Positions 45,580 through 56,512 are shown, numbered from the stretch's first letter. The stretch: DNA of 64,000 nt from Przewalskia tangutica (GCA_029844215.1 CM056733.1:70337794-70401793); one strand, 5' to 3'. Notes: generated by a model from the sequence alone, not told the origin. A program made the numbers and translations.

Positions 45580-47120
45580 CTCCGTAACTCTGTGTCTGCA
45601 TTAAATGATCCGAATTGGAAAATTGCTATGACCGACGAATATAATGCTCTTATTGATAATAAGACGTGAGAGTTGGTGCCCGTCGATCTGGTGTTAATAT
45701 TATTCGGTATATGTATATTTTTGCTCATAAGGATAATTCTGACGGTTCTTTTGTGAGGCATAATGCTCGTCTTATATGTGATAGTAAGACTAATCAGGTG
45801 GGTGTAGATTGTGGTGAGACGTTTAGACTGGTGGTAAAGCCAGCTACCATTCACACTGTGCTCAGCTTGGCTCTTTCGAAAGCATGGCTCATCCATCAGT
45901 TAGATGTAAAAAATACTTTCTTACATGGTGATCTCAATGAGACAGTCTATATGCATCAGTCCTTGGGGTTTAGGGATCCCAAATATCCTCATCATTTCTA
46001 TTTATTGAATAAGTCCTTGTATGAGCTTAAGCAGTCTCCACGGGCATGATATAAGAGGTTTGCAGACTATGTTTTGATTATTGAGTTCTCTCACAGCAGG
46101 TCTGATAATTCGTTATTCATATATCATCGTGGTTCATCCTTGGCTTATATACTCTTATATGTGGATGATATTATCTTGACTGTTTCTTCTGATGCATTAC
46201 ATAAGAAAATCATGACAATGCTCAGTTATGAGTTTGCTATGAAAGACTTGGGGCCCTTGAGTTATTTTTTGGGGATTGTTGTCCCTCGTCATGCAGGTGG
46301 ATTATTCTTATCTCAGAGGAAGTATGCAGCTGAGATCATTGAGATGGTTGGGATGTCATCCTGTAAGTCCACTTCCACTCCAGTTGATACTAAATCCAAA
46401 TTGAGTGCTGCGGCTGGCTCCCCATTTAAGGATCCGACCCGCTATCACAGTCTGACAGGGGCCCTTCAGTATCTTACGTTCATGCAACCTGATATTACAT
46501 ATGTCGTACATCAAGTGTATTTGTTTATGTATGATCCCAAGATTGAGCACATGAATTCTCTCAAACGCATTATTATGTACATCCAGGATACACTTGATTA
46601 TGGCTTGCATTTATATTCTTCGTCGAAGTCTACACTTATTTCATATACAAATGTTGACTGGGGTGGCTGTCCTGACACCATACGGTCTACGTCTGGCTAT
46701 TGTATATTTTTTTGTAACAACTTGGTCACGTGGTATGCAAAACGTCAGTCAATGTTATCCCGTTCTAGTGCAGAGTTCGAGTATCGAGGGGTAGCCAATG
46801 TGGTCTCCGAGTCATGTTGGTTACGTAATCTTCTATTAGAGCTTCATTGTCCTATTAAGAAAGCTACCTTGGTTTATTGTGATAATGTTAGTACCATCTA
46901 CCTATCTGGGAATCCGGTTCAGCACCAGCGCACTAAACATATTGAGATGGACATTCATTTTGTCTGCGAAAAGGTAGCTTGTGGACTGGTACATGTATGG
47001 CATGTCCCTTCCAGATGTCAAATCGCAGACATCTTTACAAAGGGTATTCCCTCGATCCTTTTTGAAAATTTTAGAGACAGTCTCAACGTACGAAGATCGC
47101 TAGCTATGACTGCGGGTGTG
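45580..47120 (+). pseudogene. Copia E RT-RNase H, copy 1 (nearly intact)
   Basis: One reading frame runs from 45666 to 47126 broken by a single TGA at 46047-46049, where copy 2 has TGG in the same Trp codon (PRA-stop-YKRF against PRSWYKRF). It holds VDCGETFRLVVKPATIHTVL, AWLIHQLDVKNTFLHGDLNE, LAYILLYVDDIILT (catalytic YVDD intact), FAMKDLGPLSYFLGIVV, RNase H VDWGGCPDTIRSTSGYC, SSAEFEYRGVANVVSESC, HQRTKHIEMDIHFV and IFTKGIPSILFENF. It ends MTAGVC at 47126. An upstream TGA near 45667 also interrupts the joining frame (NKT-stop). Confidence 0.92.
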
Positions 47121-47149
47121 TGTTAAATATACAATCCCAATAGGCCCAT
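47121..47149 (+). repeat. 29-bp LTR stub at duplication junction
   Basis: TGTTAAATATACAATCCC and the following AATAGGCCCAT match the first 29 bases of the E/D LTR. The sequence then jumps straight into the RT N-terminal region. The LTR would continue CTCGGCTG at this point. Confidence 0.9.
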
Positions 47150-48609
47150 ATTATTGATAATAAGATGTGGGAGTTAGTACCCCGTCCATCTAGTGTTAAT
47201 ATTATTCGGTATATGTGGATTTTTGCTCATAAGGACAATTCTGACGGTTCTTTTGCGAGGCATAAGGCTTGTCTTGTAGGTGATGGTAAGACTCAGTAGG
47301 TGGGTGTAGATTGTGGTGAGACGTTTAGCTCAGTGGTAAAGCCAACTACCATTCGCACTGTGCTCAGCTTGACTCTTTCGAAAGCATGGCCTATCCATCA
47401 GTTAGATGTAAATAATGTTTTCTTACATGGTGATCTCAAGGAGACAGTCTATATGCATCAGTCCTTGGGGTTTAGGGATCCCAAACATCCTCATCATGTC
47501 TGTTTGTTTAAGAAGTCCTTGTATGGGCTTAAGCAATCTCCACGGTCATGGTATAAGAGGTTTGCAGACTATGTTTTGACTATTGGGTTCTCTCACAGCA
47601 GGTCTGATAATTCGTTATTCATATATCGTTGTGGTTCATCCTTGGCTTATATACTCTTATATGTGGATGATATTATCTTGACTGTTTCTTCTGATGCATT
47701 ACACAAGTCTATCATGACAATGCTCAGTTATGAGTTTGCTATGAAAGACTTGGGGCCCTTGAGTTATTTTTTGGGGATTGCTGTCACTCGTCATGCAGGT
47801 GGATTGTTCTTATCTCAGAGGAAGTATGCAGCTGAGATCATTGAGAGGGCTGATATGTCATCCTGTAAGTCCACTTCCACTCCAGTTGATACTAAACCCA
47901 AGTTGGGTGTTGCGGTTGGCTCCCCATATGCGGATCCGACCCGCTATCGCAGTCTGGCAGGGGCCCTTCAGTATTTTACGTTCACGCGACCTGATATTAT
48001 ATATGTCGTATATCACGTGTGTTTGTTTATGCATGATCCCAGGATTGAGCACATGAATGCGCTCAAACACATTATTAGGTACATCCAGGGTACACTTGAT
48101 TATGGCTTGCATTTATATTCTTCGTCGACGTCTACACTTATTCTGATTGGGGTGACTGTCCTGACACCAGATGGTCTACGTCTGTCTATTGTATATTTCT
48201 TTGTAACAACTTGGTCTCGTGGTCTGCAAAACGGTAGTCAACGTTGTCCCATTTTAGTGTAGAGGCCGAGTATCGAGGGGTAGCCAATGTGGTCTCTGAG
48301 TCATGTTGGTTACATAATATTCTATTAGAGCTTCATTGTCCTGTTAAGAAAGCTACCTAGGTTTATTGTGATAATGTTAGTGCCATCTACCTTTCTGAGA
48401 ATCCGGTTCAGCACCAGCGCACTAAACATATTGAGATAGACATTCATTTTGTTCGCGAAAAGGTAGCTCGTGGACTAGTATACGTCTGTCATGTCCCTTC
48501 CAGATGTCAAATCGCAGACATCTTTATAAAGGGTCTTCCCTCGGTCCTTTTTGAAGATTTTAGAGACAGTCTCAGTGTACGAAGACCTCTAGCTAGGACT
48601 GCGGGTGTG
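47150..48609 (+). pseudogene. Copia RT-RNase H, copy 2
   Basis: A tandem repeat of 45650-47120. It has the same protein motifs, including the intact YVDD (YILLYVDDIILT) and SLYGLKQSPRSWYKRF. A TAG replaces a CAG codon at about 47297. The frame 47300-48262 runs through RT. A short deletion near 48142 removes the SYTDVD region and shifts the frame. TAG codons occur in RNase H near 48259 and 48358. Confidence 0.9.
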
Positions 48610-48850
48610 TATTAAATATACAAGCCCAACAGGCCCATCTCGGCTGTAGCAGTCCAAGTGTTATATATTAGAATTAGTATATATGGTATATATATATTGT
48701 ATATTAGTCTTATACCTTATTTAGTCTTGTACTATTACCATAATTGTATAGTTAGTCTCCAAATAGAATAGAGTTTTAGATGTAGAATAGGAAAAGCATT
48801 TTCCTAAATGTAACTTGTATATATACCCCTTTCATTAATAAGAATAATCA
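48610..48850 (+). repeat. Second LTR of the composite, 3' end trimmed
   Basis: It is homologous to 32015-32329 with one instead of three 30-bp units. It begins TATTAAATATAC (TG changed to TA) after GACTGCGGGTGTG. It stops after AAGAATAATCA, lacking the last 18 or so bases and the primer-binding site in forward orientation. Confidence 0.9.
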
Positions 48851-48974
48851 TGGGTGTGTCTCGGGTTTAGAGAAAAAATCCGAGAGGGGGGGGGGGGGGA
48901 TGGTTCACGGAAATCGAGGAAAGAGAGGAGCAGAAGCAAGGTAAAAATAACCTAAACTTTTGATATCATGAAAT
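48851..48974 (-). repeat. Inverted leader segment (primer-binding site and 5' UTR)
   Basis: Read on the minus strand it matches the leader of copia F (about 54994-55120). TTTCATGATATCAAAAG, ACCTTGCTTCTGCTCCTCTC, a run of about 13 C and CCGAGACA correspond to F's TTTCATGGTATCAAGAG, ACCTTGCTACCGCTCCTCTC, C-run and CCGAGACA. Plus-strand sequence before and after is in normal orientation, so about 124 bp has been flipped. Confidence 0.88.
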
Positions 48975-49011
48975 AAATAATCCTTCTCCAAAATTCCTTG
49001 TTCTATTCATT

Positions 49012-49858
49012 ATGACTAATAAGAACATGTTTCATCCGACGCTAACAGTTTCTAACATCAAGAGCATTCTTCTTATTGTTCTTGATCTAGAAAACGTTCA
49101 ATATGGGACGTAGGCTGAATTATTCAAAATTCATGCAATTACACATCAAGTTCTCCACCACATCATCCCTCCGGCTACTAATACAGAGGGTAATACGGTG
49201 GGTAATACGGAAGATGTGCCCACCAAAGCGGACGATCTAAAATCATGGATCACGCTTGATGCAAAAGTTCTCTAGTGGATTTATGCCAGTATCTCCCTTG
49301 ACCTCTTACAACGATTATGGAAACCAACTCTTCAGCTATGGCTGTTTGAAATCGATTGCGTGATATCTTACAGGATAACAATCATCACGCATTGTCACCC
49401 TTGAACATGAATTTTCTCAAGTTGCTATGGAGGATTTTCCAAACTTTTCATCTTATTGTAAACGACTCAAGGACTTGGCGGATCAACTTTGCAACGTGGG
49501 TGCTCTTGTGAACAATAGTCATCTTGTTCTACAGATGGTTGCATGCCTATCCGAGGCCTATAACGGTGTTGCTTCAATCCTTCGTCAACGTAACCCTCTA
49601 CCGGAATTCTATCAAGCCCGCTCAATGCTTACATTGGAAGAAACCGGTTTGGCTAAGAAGGCAGCTATTGGTACTAGCCCTGTCGTCATGATGACGTCCT
49701 CCACAAAATCTCCAAGTTACGATGATAATTCGAGTCAAAATCGTACCCATTATGGCGGTAAAAATAATCGTAAGAACAACAGGAAAAATCGCGGGGGCAA
49801 ACACGACGGTTCCGGCAATGGGAACGATGGCCAAAATAGTGGGGCCCCGACCCACTAG
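49012..49858 (+). pseudogene. Copia D gag
   Basis: ATG at 49012 begins MTNKNMFHPTLTVSNIKS and continues LFKIHAITHQVLHHIIPPAT. TAG codons occur near 49113 and 49274 and there is a frameshift near 49310-49420. The frame 49427-49858 carries YCKRLKDLADQLCNVGA, LVLQMVACLSEAYNGVASIL and FYQARSMLTLEETGLAKKA. A basic Asn/Lys/Gly tail (KNNRKNNRKNRGGKHDGSGN) replaces a zinc knuckle. Confidence 0.87.
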
Positions 49859-50035
49859 CTCCAGCAGCGATGGACCCCTGGCAGTGGGGATGGGGCAGTT
49901 GGTCGTGGCCCAACAACCCATATTTTTTAGGCCCAACGATCGTGACGGTGGGCCGTCTCGGTTCGTGATGGGCCCAACGATTAGTTCGGCCCAACAATCG
50001 ACGCCGTTTCAAGATCTTGGGCGGCATTCTCGGCA

Positions 50036-50267
50036 GTGGGACCCATACAAACCGACAATGAAGCCGCGATGCACACACTTGGATTAACTCAATCAGACCC
50101 AAATTGGTACATGGACACCGGCGCCACTACCCACATGACATCCGACCAAGGTACTCTCTCGTCTTATTCCAATTTGAGCAGTAATCATGGTATAATTATT
50201 GATAATGGTAATTCAATTCCAATTTAGGATTATGGTCATAAAACTTTGTCTCCCCCCCATCCACCAC
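50036..50267 (+). pseudogene. Copia D protease, truncated
   Basis: The frame reads MHTLGLTQSDPNWYMDTGAT then THMTSDQGTLSSYSN (D-T-G active site) and ends at TAG 50225. The element sequence stops at about 50267 (PPHPPLL), where related copies continue LKNTLHAP. Host sequence follows. Confidence 0.88.
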
Positions 50268-50552
50268 TTCTCGGCAATTTCATTTGGCATTAAAGTCCTA
50301 CAGGAAAACGACCCCAAATCCTTCTCAGTCCAGATAAAAAGTTTTCCCACTCGTAATTATTCAGGGGTAGTGTAGTTGTATTAATCTCCCTTGGGGAGTC
50401 TTTCTCATTAATACAAATATATAGTGTACAATATGGAACTCTATTACAATAATGATCATAAATCTACCATAATTATACATCACTAATTATTACACAATAT
50501 GTAAAATATATTCTAATTATGGGATATTTATATGTACACGTTAATACACCCC

Positions 50553-50729
50553 CTCAGTCATAGCGGGAGAAAGCCAGACGCTAAGACTGAATTTGAAGTT
50601 GAGGAAGAGTTGTCTAGAAAGACCTTTTGTGAATATATCCGCATATTGATATGAAGAAGGCACATGCAACACCTTGACACGAGCAAGGACAACCTTCTCA
50701 CGGACAAAGTGTATATCCATCTCAACGTG
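50553..50729 (-). pseudogene. Copia G RNase H C-terminus
   Basis: On the minus strand the frame reads HVEMDIHFVREKVVLARVKV, LHVPSSYQYADIFTKGLSRQ, LFLNFKFSLSVW and ends PAMTEGV before the polypurine tract. It is the last 60 or so codons of copia pol, open and unbroken but lacking everything upstream. Confidence 0.85.
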
Positions 50730-50740
50730 CTATGATATCA

Positions 50741-50867
50741 TGTAAAGAATAGATCTTGGGAGTTAGGCCTAACTCAACTCCAAAAGCTAGCTTGTAGGGT
50801 GAGGATTGTTCAAGTCTATATAAGGAGTGCATGTTCTCATTCCATTTCCGACGTGAGACTCTTAACA
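50741..50867 (-). repeat. Small foreign LTR within copia G
   Basis: On the minus strand it starts TGTTAAGAGTCTCACGTCGG after a purine tract (GCGGAGGGG) and ends ATTCTTTACA followed by TGATATCA, a primer-site remnant. At 127 bp it resembles a short LTR type I recall from Solanaceae (TGTTAAGAGTCCCACATCGG). It probably came in by recombination or template switching. Confidence 0.7.
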
Positions 50868-51156
50868 CCCCTCCGCACGCACAAATCTCGTTAACTGGAG
50901 CGTAGACAATATAATTTTAGGGCCCAACATCGGTGAACAAAGAATTGGAATGAGCATGACTCTGATGTCATGTAAAATTGTATTAATCTCCCTTGGGGAG
51001 TCTTTCTCATTAATACAAATATATATATATATAGTGTACAATGTGGAATTCATTACAATAAAATTCTAAATCTATCATAATTATACATCACTAATTATTA
51101 CACAATATATGAAATATCTTCTAATTATAGGATACTTATATGTACACGTTAATATG

Positions 51157-51885
51157 TAGAATAAGTTCATGGCCTTGTTTATAGAAGAGGATGGATTTAT
51201 CACGAAGCTCGAATTCTATGGGGGGGAAAAAGGTTGTAACAATAATAATTGCGTCATTAGAGACTCATTTAAAATTTGAAAAGAGAGAGAGAAAAGTTCC
51301 ACATGAACGAGTTAAATTGACATACACACTTTAATAGAGTTTCACATTCCTTGGCCATAATGCTCTTCGATGTCAAACAAGATTGGACCTATGATATATA
51401 TAGGATTTAGAGGTGGCCATAGAGTTCAGTACACTCAAATACTCACGCTACTCGCACCCAACGGAACTTACATTACCAGCCTGTGTGAATCTCTGTCAAT
51501 TTAATTTTCACCTATGTATATCAGTATATTCCATTTAAGAATAAATTATTTGGGAAACTTATGCATCAAAAGCTCTCAAGTCACACGAGTCTAAATTGAC
51601 ATACTCCAATTAACTATACTTTGACTCTAAATAAGTCGAAATCGGCTGTAGTAATCTATAACCTACAAAAATGATGATATTATAACAAAATTGTCGTCAC
51701 TCCCATATATCCATTTCTCAACCAAAATTCTCTTTATTGGGGATCGACCTAACAAAAATCCTTGGCAGAGGACAATCTTAAACAATGGTTCTGAAAAGGA
51801 AATCAACATACATTAACCTCCAAAATGGTTCTAAAAGGCTGATAAAAACTAGGGAGCCCTAAAATAACACCCAGAAAAAAGGACC
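51157..51885. other. Intergenic, no gene seen
   Basis: AT-rich sequence without a coding signal or recognised repeat. Confidence 0.5.
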
Positions 51886-52925
51886 AGACTGATGAAAAGT
51901 ACATTTTTTGCATTTGAATACTTGGAGTGCTAGTTCAGTGACGAAACGCATAAGGCTGACGTGGACGTGAGTCATGATACATAAGCCATGCATAAGAGAG
52001 GAAGTTTTAAATATCTTGGGTCTATTATCCAAGATAGTGGGGAGATTGACGATAATGTCACACATCGTATTTATGCGTGGTGGATGAAATGGAGGCTCGC
52101 ATCCGGAGTCTTGTGTGATAAGAAGGTGCCACCAAAACTTAAAGGCAAGTTCTATAGAGTGGTGGTTAGACTAACTATGGTGTATGGGGAGAAGTGTTGG
52201 TCAGTCAAGAACTCACACATTCAGAAGATGAAAGTTGAGGAGATGAGGTTGTTGAGATGGATGTGTGGGCTCACTAGGAGAGATATGATTATAAATGAAG
52301 ATATCCGGGATAAGGTGAGAATGGCCTCGGTGGAGGAGAAGACGCGGGAAGAGAGGCTGGGATGATTCAAACATGTGAAGAAGAAATGCACGGATGCCTT
52401 AGTGCGGAGGTGCGAGATGTTGGCTATGGATGGTTTCATGAGAGGTATGAATAGATTGACGAAGTATTGAGGGAGATGATTAGACAGTACATGACGCAAC
52501 TTCAACTTACTGAGAACATGACATTAGATAGAAGGCGATGTAGGACACAAATTCTAATTGTAGGATAGTAGATAGTTAGGTGTTGTCTAACTTATCCTTC
52601 CATACTAGTAGTCGTAGTATTACACTTGTAGCTTCTTATTTTTAAATTTCTGTTACTATATATGGTTTCTTGCACTTCGATTAATATAATATTTATTGTA
52701 GCTACTATCCCTTTTTTCAGAATGCTTTGTCATGCTATATTTTGTATTTTATCATGACTTCTCTTTCATTATTTGCTTTGAAATATTTTTTTCTTAAGCC
52801 GATGGTCTATCTGAAAAAGTTTCTCGATCTTCCAAGGTAGGAGTAAGGTCTACGCACACACTACCATTTTCAGACCTCACTTGTGAGATTACACCGAGTA
52901 TGTTGTTGTTATTGTTGATTTTATC
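51886..52925 (+). mobile_element. 5'-truncated RTE-type LINE
   Basis: The 3' end of an RTE RT ORF: the frame 51988-52365 reads FKYLGSIIQDSGEIDDNVTH, WMKWRLASGVLCDKKVPPKL and LLRWMCGLTRRDMI. Relics of the ORF end continue to about 52560. The 3' terminus GGTAGGAGTAAGGTCTACGC, then CACACTACC...CTTGTGAGATTACAC and GTTGTTGTTATTGTTG is the tail I recognise from Solanaceae RTE LINEs. Everything upstream of the RT C-terminus is missing, which is normal for LINE copies. In-frame stops occur near 51925 (C-stop-FSD), at 52363 and beyond. Confidence 0.9.
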
Positions 52926-54682
52926 CCAATGAAATAGATCCCACTGAAGTGTTACGGATAAGAAGTCGATTGATTGAATTTATTACCGAAGAGAAAAACG
53001 TAATAGAGCTAATTGGAGCTCCACAAACAACCAATTATGAAGGATTGAATATATTTTTGATGCTAAACTAAAGTGATGAGAAGAAGAAGACTACTTTGGA
53101 CTTGGATAGGCAAAAATTAGGTGGGACGGCCATTTTTGGGACTTGTTATGAATTTTTAGCTATTGTTTGCAAAGTAATATGAAAATAGTCATTCCTTAAT
53201 GTGAAAATAAAATTTGGACAAACTACCTCTACTAAAGAAGTTATAAAGGTTTAAACTCGATGAATTGTTCCTCAATTTTATGAAAATTTAAAAACATAAA
53301 TGTTCATTGAGTCTGAACTTTAACGAATTTTTGAACCCCATAAATCGTTACTTGGGTCCATTTGTCAATCATTCGAATTCTAGCACCGTTTGCTGGAATT
53401 GTTTTGTGTTTTAGTTGAGAGTACTTTTGTGCAAAACTTCTTTCGTGTCAAATAATTGTTTAAATATCAATAGCTTTTAAAATAGTGGCCAATATTTGAT
53501 AGCAAGTATTCAACGTGACTATTTATTTACCAAACTTCTCCCCTTGGATAGTTGTTGGGGTAACATCGGTTTTGGGCTTGGTATTGGGTAGAGAAGACGT
53601 CGTGGCGTGTATGCCAATAAAAATTACATGGGCATCCTATTTTGACACTATTTTAACTTGTACTCACTTTTAAGTTTATTGGGACGTTTATCTATTTCAG
53701 AATAACTTTAAACATGTGATGTCTATGTTATATGACTGAACTTTAGAGAAAAATGGTTGAGCTTCAACCATGTGTGCATACACTTTAATAAGAATTTATT
53801 GTAGTTCATAAAAAAATGACTGAATTAAGCCACATCTGACTGAAGTTCAGATAGTAATAGTTGAATTTCAGTCATTTGTGCCTGGTCATATGTGCCTGAA
53901 CGTCAATCATACAAAACTTCAAGCTTTTTATGTGATGTTAGTCTTTGTCAAGCCTAACTTCACAAATTGTATATCTGAATATGACTTTAAATGATGGTCC
54001 CAAAATCGAGAATTCCTACACTTTGGTCTCATTGCTGTTTGACTTGTTTCCTAGTTATTTTTGTGGTTCTATTAAGAAATTTGTGCAAAAATAGCATTCC
54101 GCGAGAGTTTCTCTTCCTTCTTCTCCCTTCACCATTTTTCTACTCCGCATTCTTTTTCCTTCTTCTCCTTCTCCAAGATATTGTGAAAAATTGAAGGCTC
54201 GTTACTTATTTATGATTGAAATTGAGGAAATAATGTTCTATTGAGGTTATACTACCAATCCTCAATGATTATGATTCAATTTGTCAGAGAAAATTGAAGG
54301 GCACCTTTATTGAATTTCCTTGAGTTTGAAGTAAAAATTATTGACGAACACAATTTGGGTATATTAATTTTACAATTTTGGTTGAATCTAATATTGAAAA
54401 TTATTGGCATAGGTATAGAAGGTTGTATATCAAATATTAAAATTATTTAAATGCGAAAACGTGATGGTGAATTTTACATAGGAAGGTATGGCTACATGTC
54501 AGGATTATTTGCGGCCAATTCTGGCGATCCATTAGGAATTGGACTCTGAGGCCCAAGTATGTTGAAATTTAATTGGAGAAATATCTCGGACAAATATGTT
54601 ACAGCAGACTAAATTTCAGTTCTGCAGTGCTCACAAATTAATTGTTGAACTCGTTCAATACTTGGGTGGGAAGCATTGTTCC
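52926..54682. other. Intergenic, no gene seen
   Basis: About 1.75 kb with no credible coding frame. Repeated TGAA(C/G)TTCAGT-like motifs with GTGTGC/GTGCCTG occur at 53735-53915. The sequence is otherwise AT-rich. GTTCC at 54678-54682 would be the left target duplication of copia F, but its right end is lost. Confidence 0.5.
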
Positions 54683-55009
54683 TGTTAAATACATACAATA
54701 TACACAATATATTGTATGTATATTGATCTATCGGATAAGGCCATTGGCCTTCTTCCAAGCCCAGCAATGGCCATTCTCGTCCAGCCCAGCAGTGTCCGAA
54801 TCACTGCTATATTTTCCTTGTATATTTGGTATATATTAGACTAGTCTTGTACCTTAATTAGTATTGTAATATTATCTGTATAGTTAGTCTCCATATAGAA
54901 TAGTGATTTAGATGTAGAATAGGAAAATGATTTTTCTATTGTAACTTGTATATATATGTCTTTCATCAATAAGAATAATCAAGAAATTAATTCTTTCATG
55001 GTATCAAGA
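54683..55009 (+). repeat. 5' LTR of copia F with primer-binding site
   Basis: It starts TGTTAAATACATACAATATACAC and ends TTCTTTCA at 54998. TGGTATCAAGA follows. The right half (TAGTCTCC.TATAGAATAG... CAATAAGAATAATCAAG) matches the E LTRs, while the left part is different (CAGCAATGGCCATTCTCG), so it is a sub-family variant. Confidence 0.9.
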
Positions 55010-56050
55010 GTCTAGGCTATTTTTACCTTGCTACCGCTCCTCTCTTTTCTCTCAAATTCCGTGATAACCCCCCCCCCCCCCCTCTTGAATTTTCCCTAAA
55101 ACCGAGACAATATTTTCTTCCAAACCTCCCTCACAAATTCTCTTCTCTGAATCTTCGTGTTCTATTCATCATTACTGATAAGAACACATTCATCATGCCC
55201 TCACAATTTCTAACATCAAGAGTGTTCTTCCTATTGTTCTTGACCTAGAAAATGTTCAATATGGGACGTGGGCGGAATTACTCAAGATTCATGCGATGGC
55301 ACATCCAGTCCTCCACCACATAATCCCTCCGGCTACTCATACGACAGGTGATACGGCGGCTACGGAAGTTGTTCCCACCAAAGCAAACGACCCAAAATTA
55401 TAGGTCACGCTTGATGCAAAGGTTCTCCAGTGGATTTATGTCACTATCTTTGTGGACCTTTTACTGACGATTTTGGAACCCAACTCCACAACTATGGAGG
55501 CTTGGAATCGCTTGCGTGATATATTACAAGATAATAATCATTCCCGCATTGTTACCCTTGAACATGAATTTTCTCAAGTCAAGATGGAGAATTTTCCAAA
55601 CTTTTCATCTTATTCAAACGACTCACGGACTTAGCGGATCAACTTCACAACGTGGGTGCTCCTGTTAGTAATAGTCGTCTCATTCCACAAATGGTTGCAG
55701 GCCTGTCTGAGGCCTATAACGGAGTTGCTTCAATTCTTAGTCAAAGTAACCTTCTTCCGGAATTTTATCAGGACAAATCCATTCTTACGTTGGAAGAAGT
55801 CGGGTTGGCTAAAATACGGCTGTTGGGGCTAGTCATGTCGTCATGATGACTGAGTCCATTTTTTCTCCTTTCGGTTGCACCAACTCGAGCCAAAATCGCA
55901 ACAACAGTGGTGGTAAAGAGGGTCAAAATCGGAAAAATAGTGGCAAGAATCGCGGTGACAACCGAGCGATGGCGATGGCGGACCTCGGCCACGATCGCGA
56001 CGCGGTGACGTGGGGCCACATTGGGCCCTATGCGATGGCGATGGCGTAAT
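55010..56050 (+). pseudogene. Copia F leader and gag
   Basis: A C-run of about 16 at 55067-55082 lies in the leader. Gag motifs are LDLENVQYGTWAELLKIHAM (about 55235-55300), LDAKVLQWIYVTIF, SQVKMENFPNFSSY, LIPQMVAGLSEAYNGVASIL, LPEFYQDKSILTLEEVGLAK. A TAG near 55400, a small deletion near 55612 and another frame change near 55815 break it. The tail is Asn/Gly/Arg-rich (GGKEGQNRKNSGKNRGDN). Confidence 0.85.
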
Positions 56051-56219
56051 CCTTTGCCCGGCCTACGGCCATCTTATTACGAAAGCGGGCCGTTACGCCC
56101 GGTTCTTGGGTCCAACACCGGGTTCAGGCCCATCACGGGTTCGGGGCAGCAGTCTGGGGTGCTTGGGCCCCGACCCCCTCAAGCCCATCACCCAGGGGGA
56201 TCCACCCAAACCGACATTG

Positions 56220-56512
56220 AAGCCGCAATGCACACGCTTGGAATGACTCAACTGGACCCAAATTAGTACATGGACACAGGAGCCACTACCCACATGACAT
56301 CCGACCAAGGTACTCTCTCGTCTTATTCCAAGTTGTGCAGTAATTGTGGTATAATTGTTGCTAATGGTAATTCAATTCCAATTAACGGTTATGGTGATAA
56401 AACTTTGTCTCCTCCTCATCCACCACTTGTCTTGAAAAATACTCTTTATGCCCCAAAACTAATTAAAAAGTTGATGTATGTTCATAAATTCACCACTGAT
56501 AATTGAGTTTCT
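56220..56512 (+). pseudogene. Copia F protease
   Basis: MHTLGMTQLDPN-stop-YMDTGATTHMTS: a TAG (TTAG from TTGG) replaces the Trp before Y-M-D-T-G. IIVANGNSIPINGYG and LKNTLYAPKLIKKLMYVHKF follow up to a TGA at 56504. Confidence 0.87.

Larger units (their letters stand above)
32015..50267 (+). mobile_element. 18.3-kb composite copia insertion (E plus D) with nested gypsy
   Basis: Order: LTR, gag, protease, integrase, gypsy J, linker, RT-RNase H copy 1, 29-bp LTR stub, RT-RNase H copy 2, second LTR, inverted leader, gag, protease start. Host sequence 31992-32014 is repeated at 50268-50290, and the host reads on from 50291. The 3' end is not an LTR end but lies within the protease-integrase region. 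This is one-and-a-half elements of the B lineage, rearranged. All domains are broken except RT-RNase H copy 1, which has one stop in an otherwise long frame. Confidence 0.85.
50371..51156 (-). mobile_element. Chimeric deleted copia G, reverse strand
   Basis: Direct repeats 50371-50548 and 50971-51156 (about 180 bp) are its LTRs, containing TATTAATCTCCCTTGGGGAG. On the minus strand the order is LTR, primer-binding site (TGACATCAGAG, 50959-50969), leader, another small LTR (50741-50867), RNase H C-terminus, polypurine tract (GACTGAGGGGG), LTR. Almost the whole pol is deleted, leaving 422 bp inside. Confidence 0.85.
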
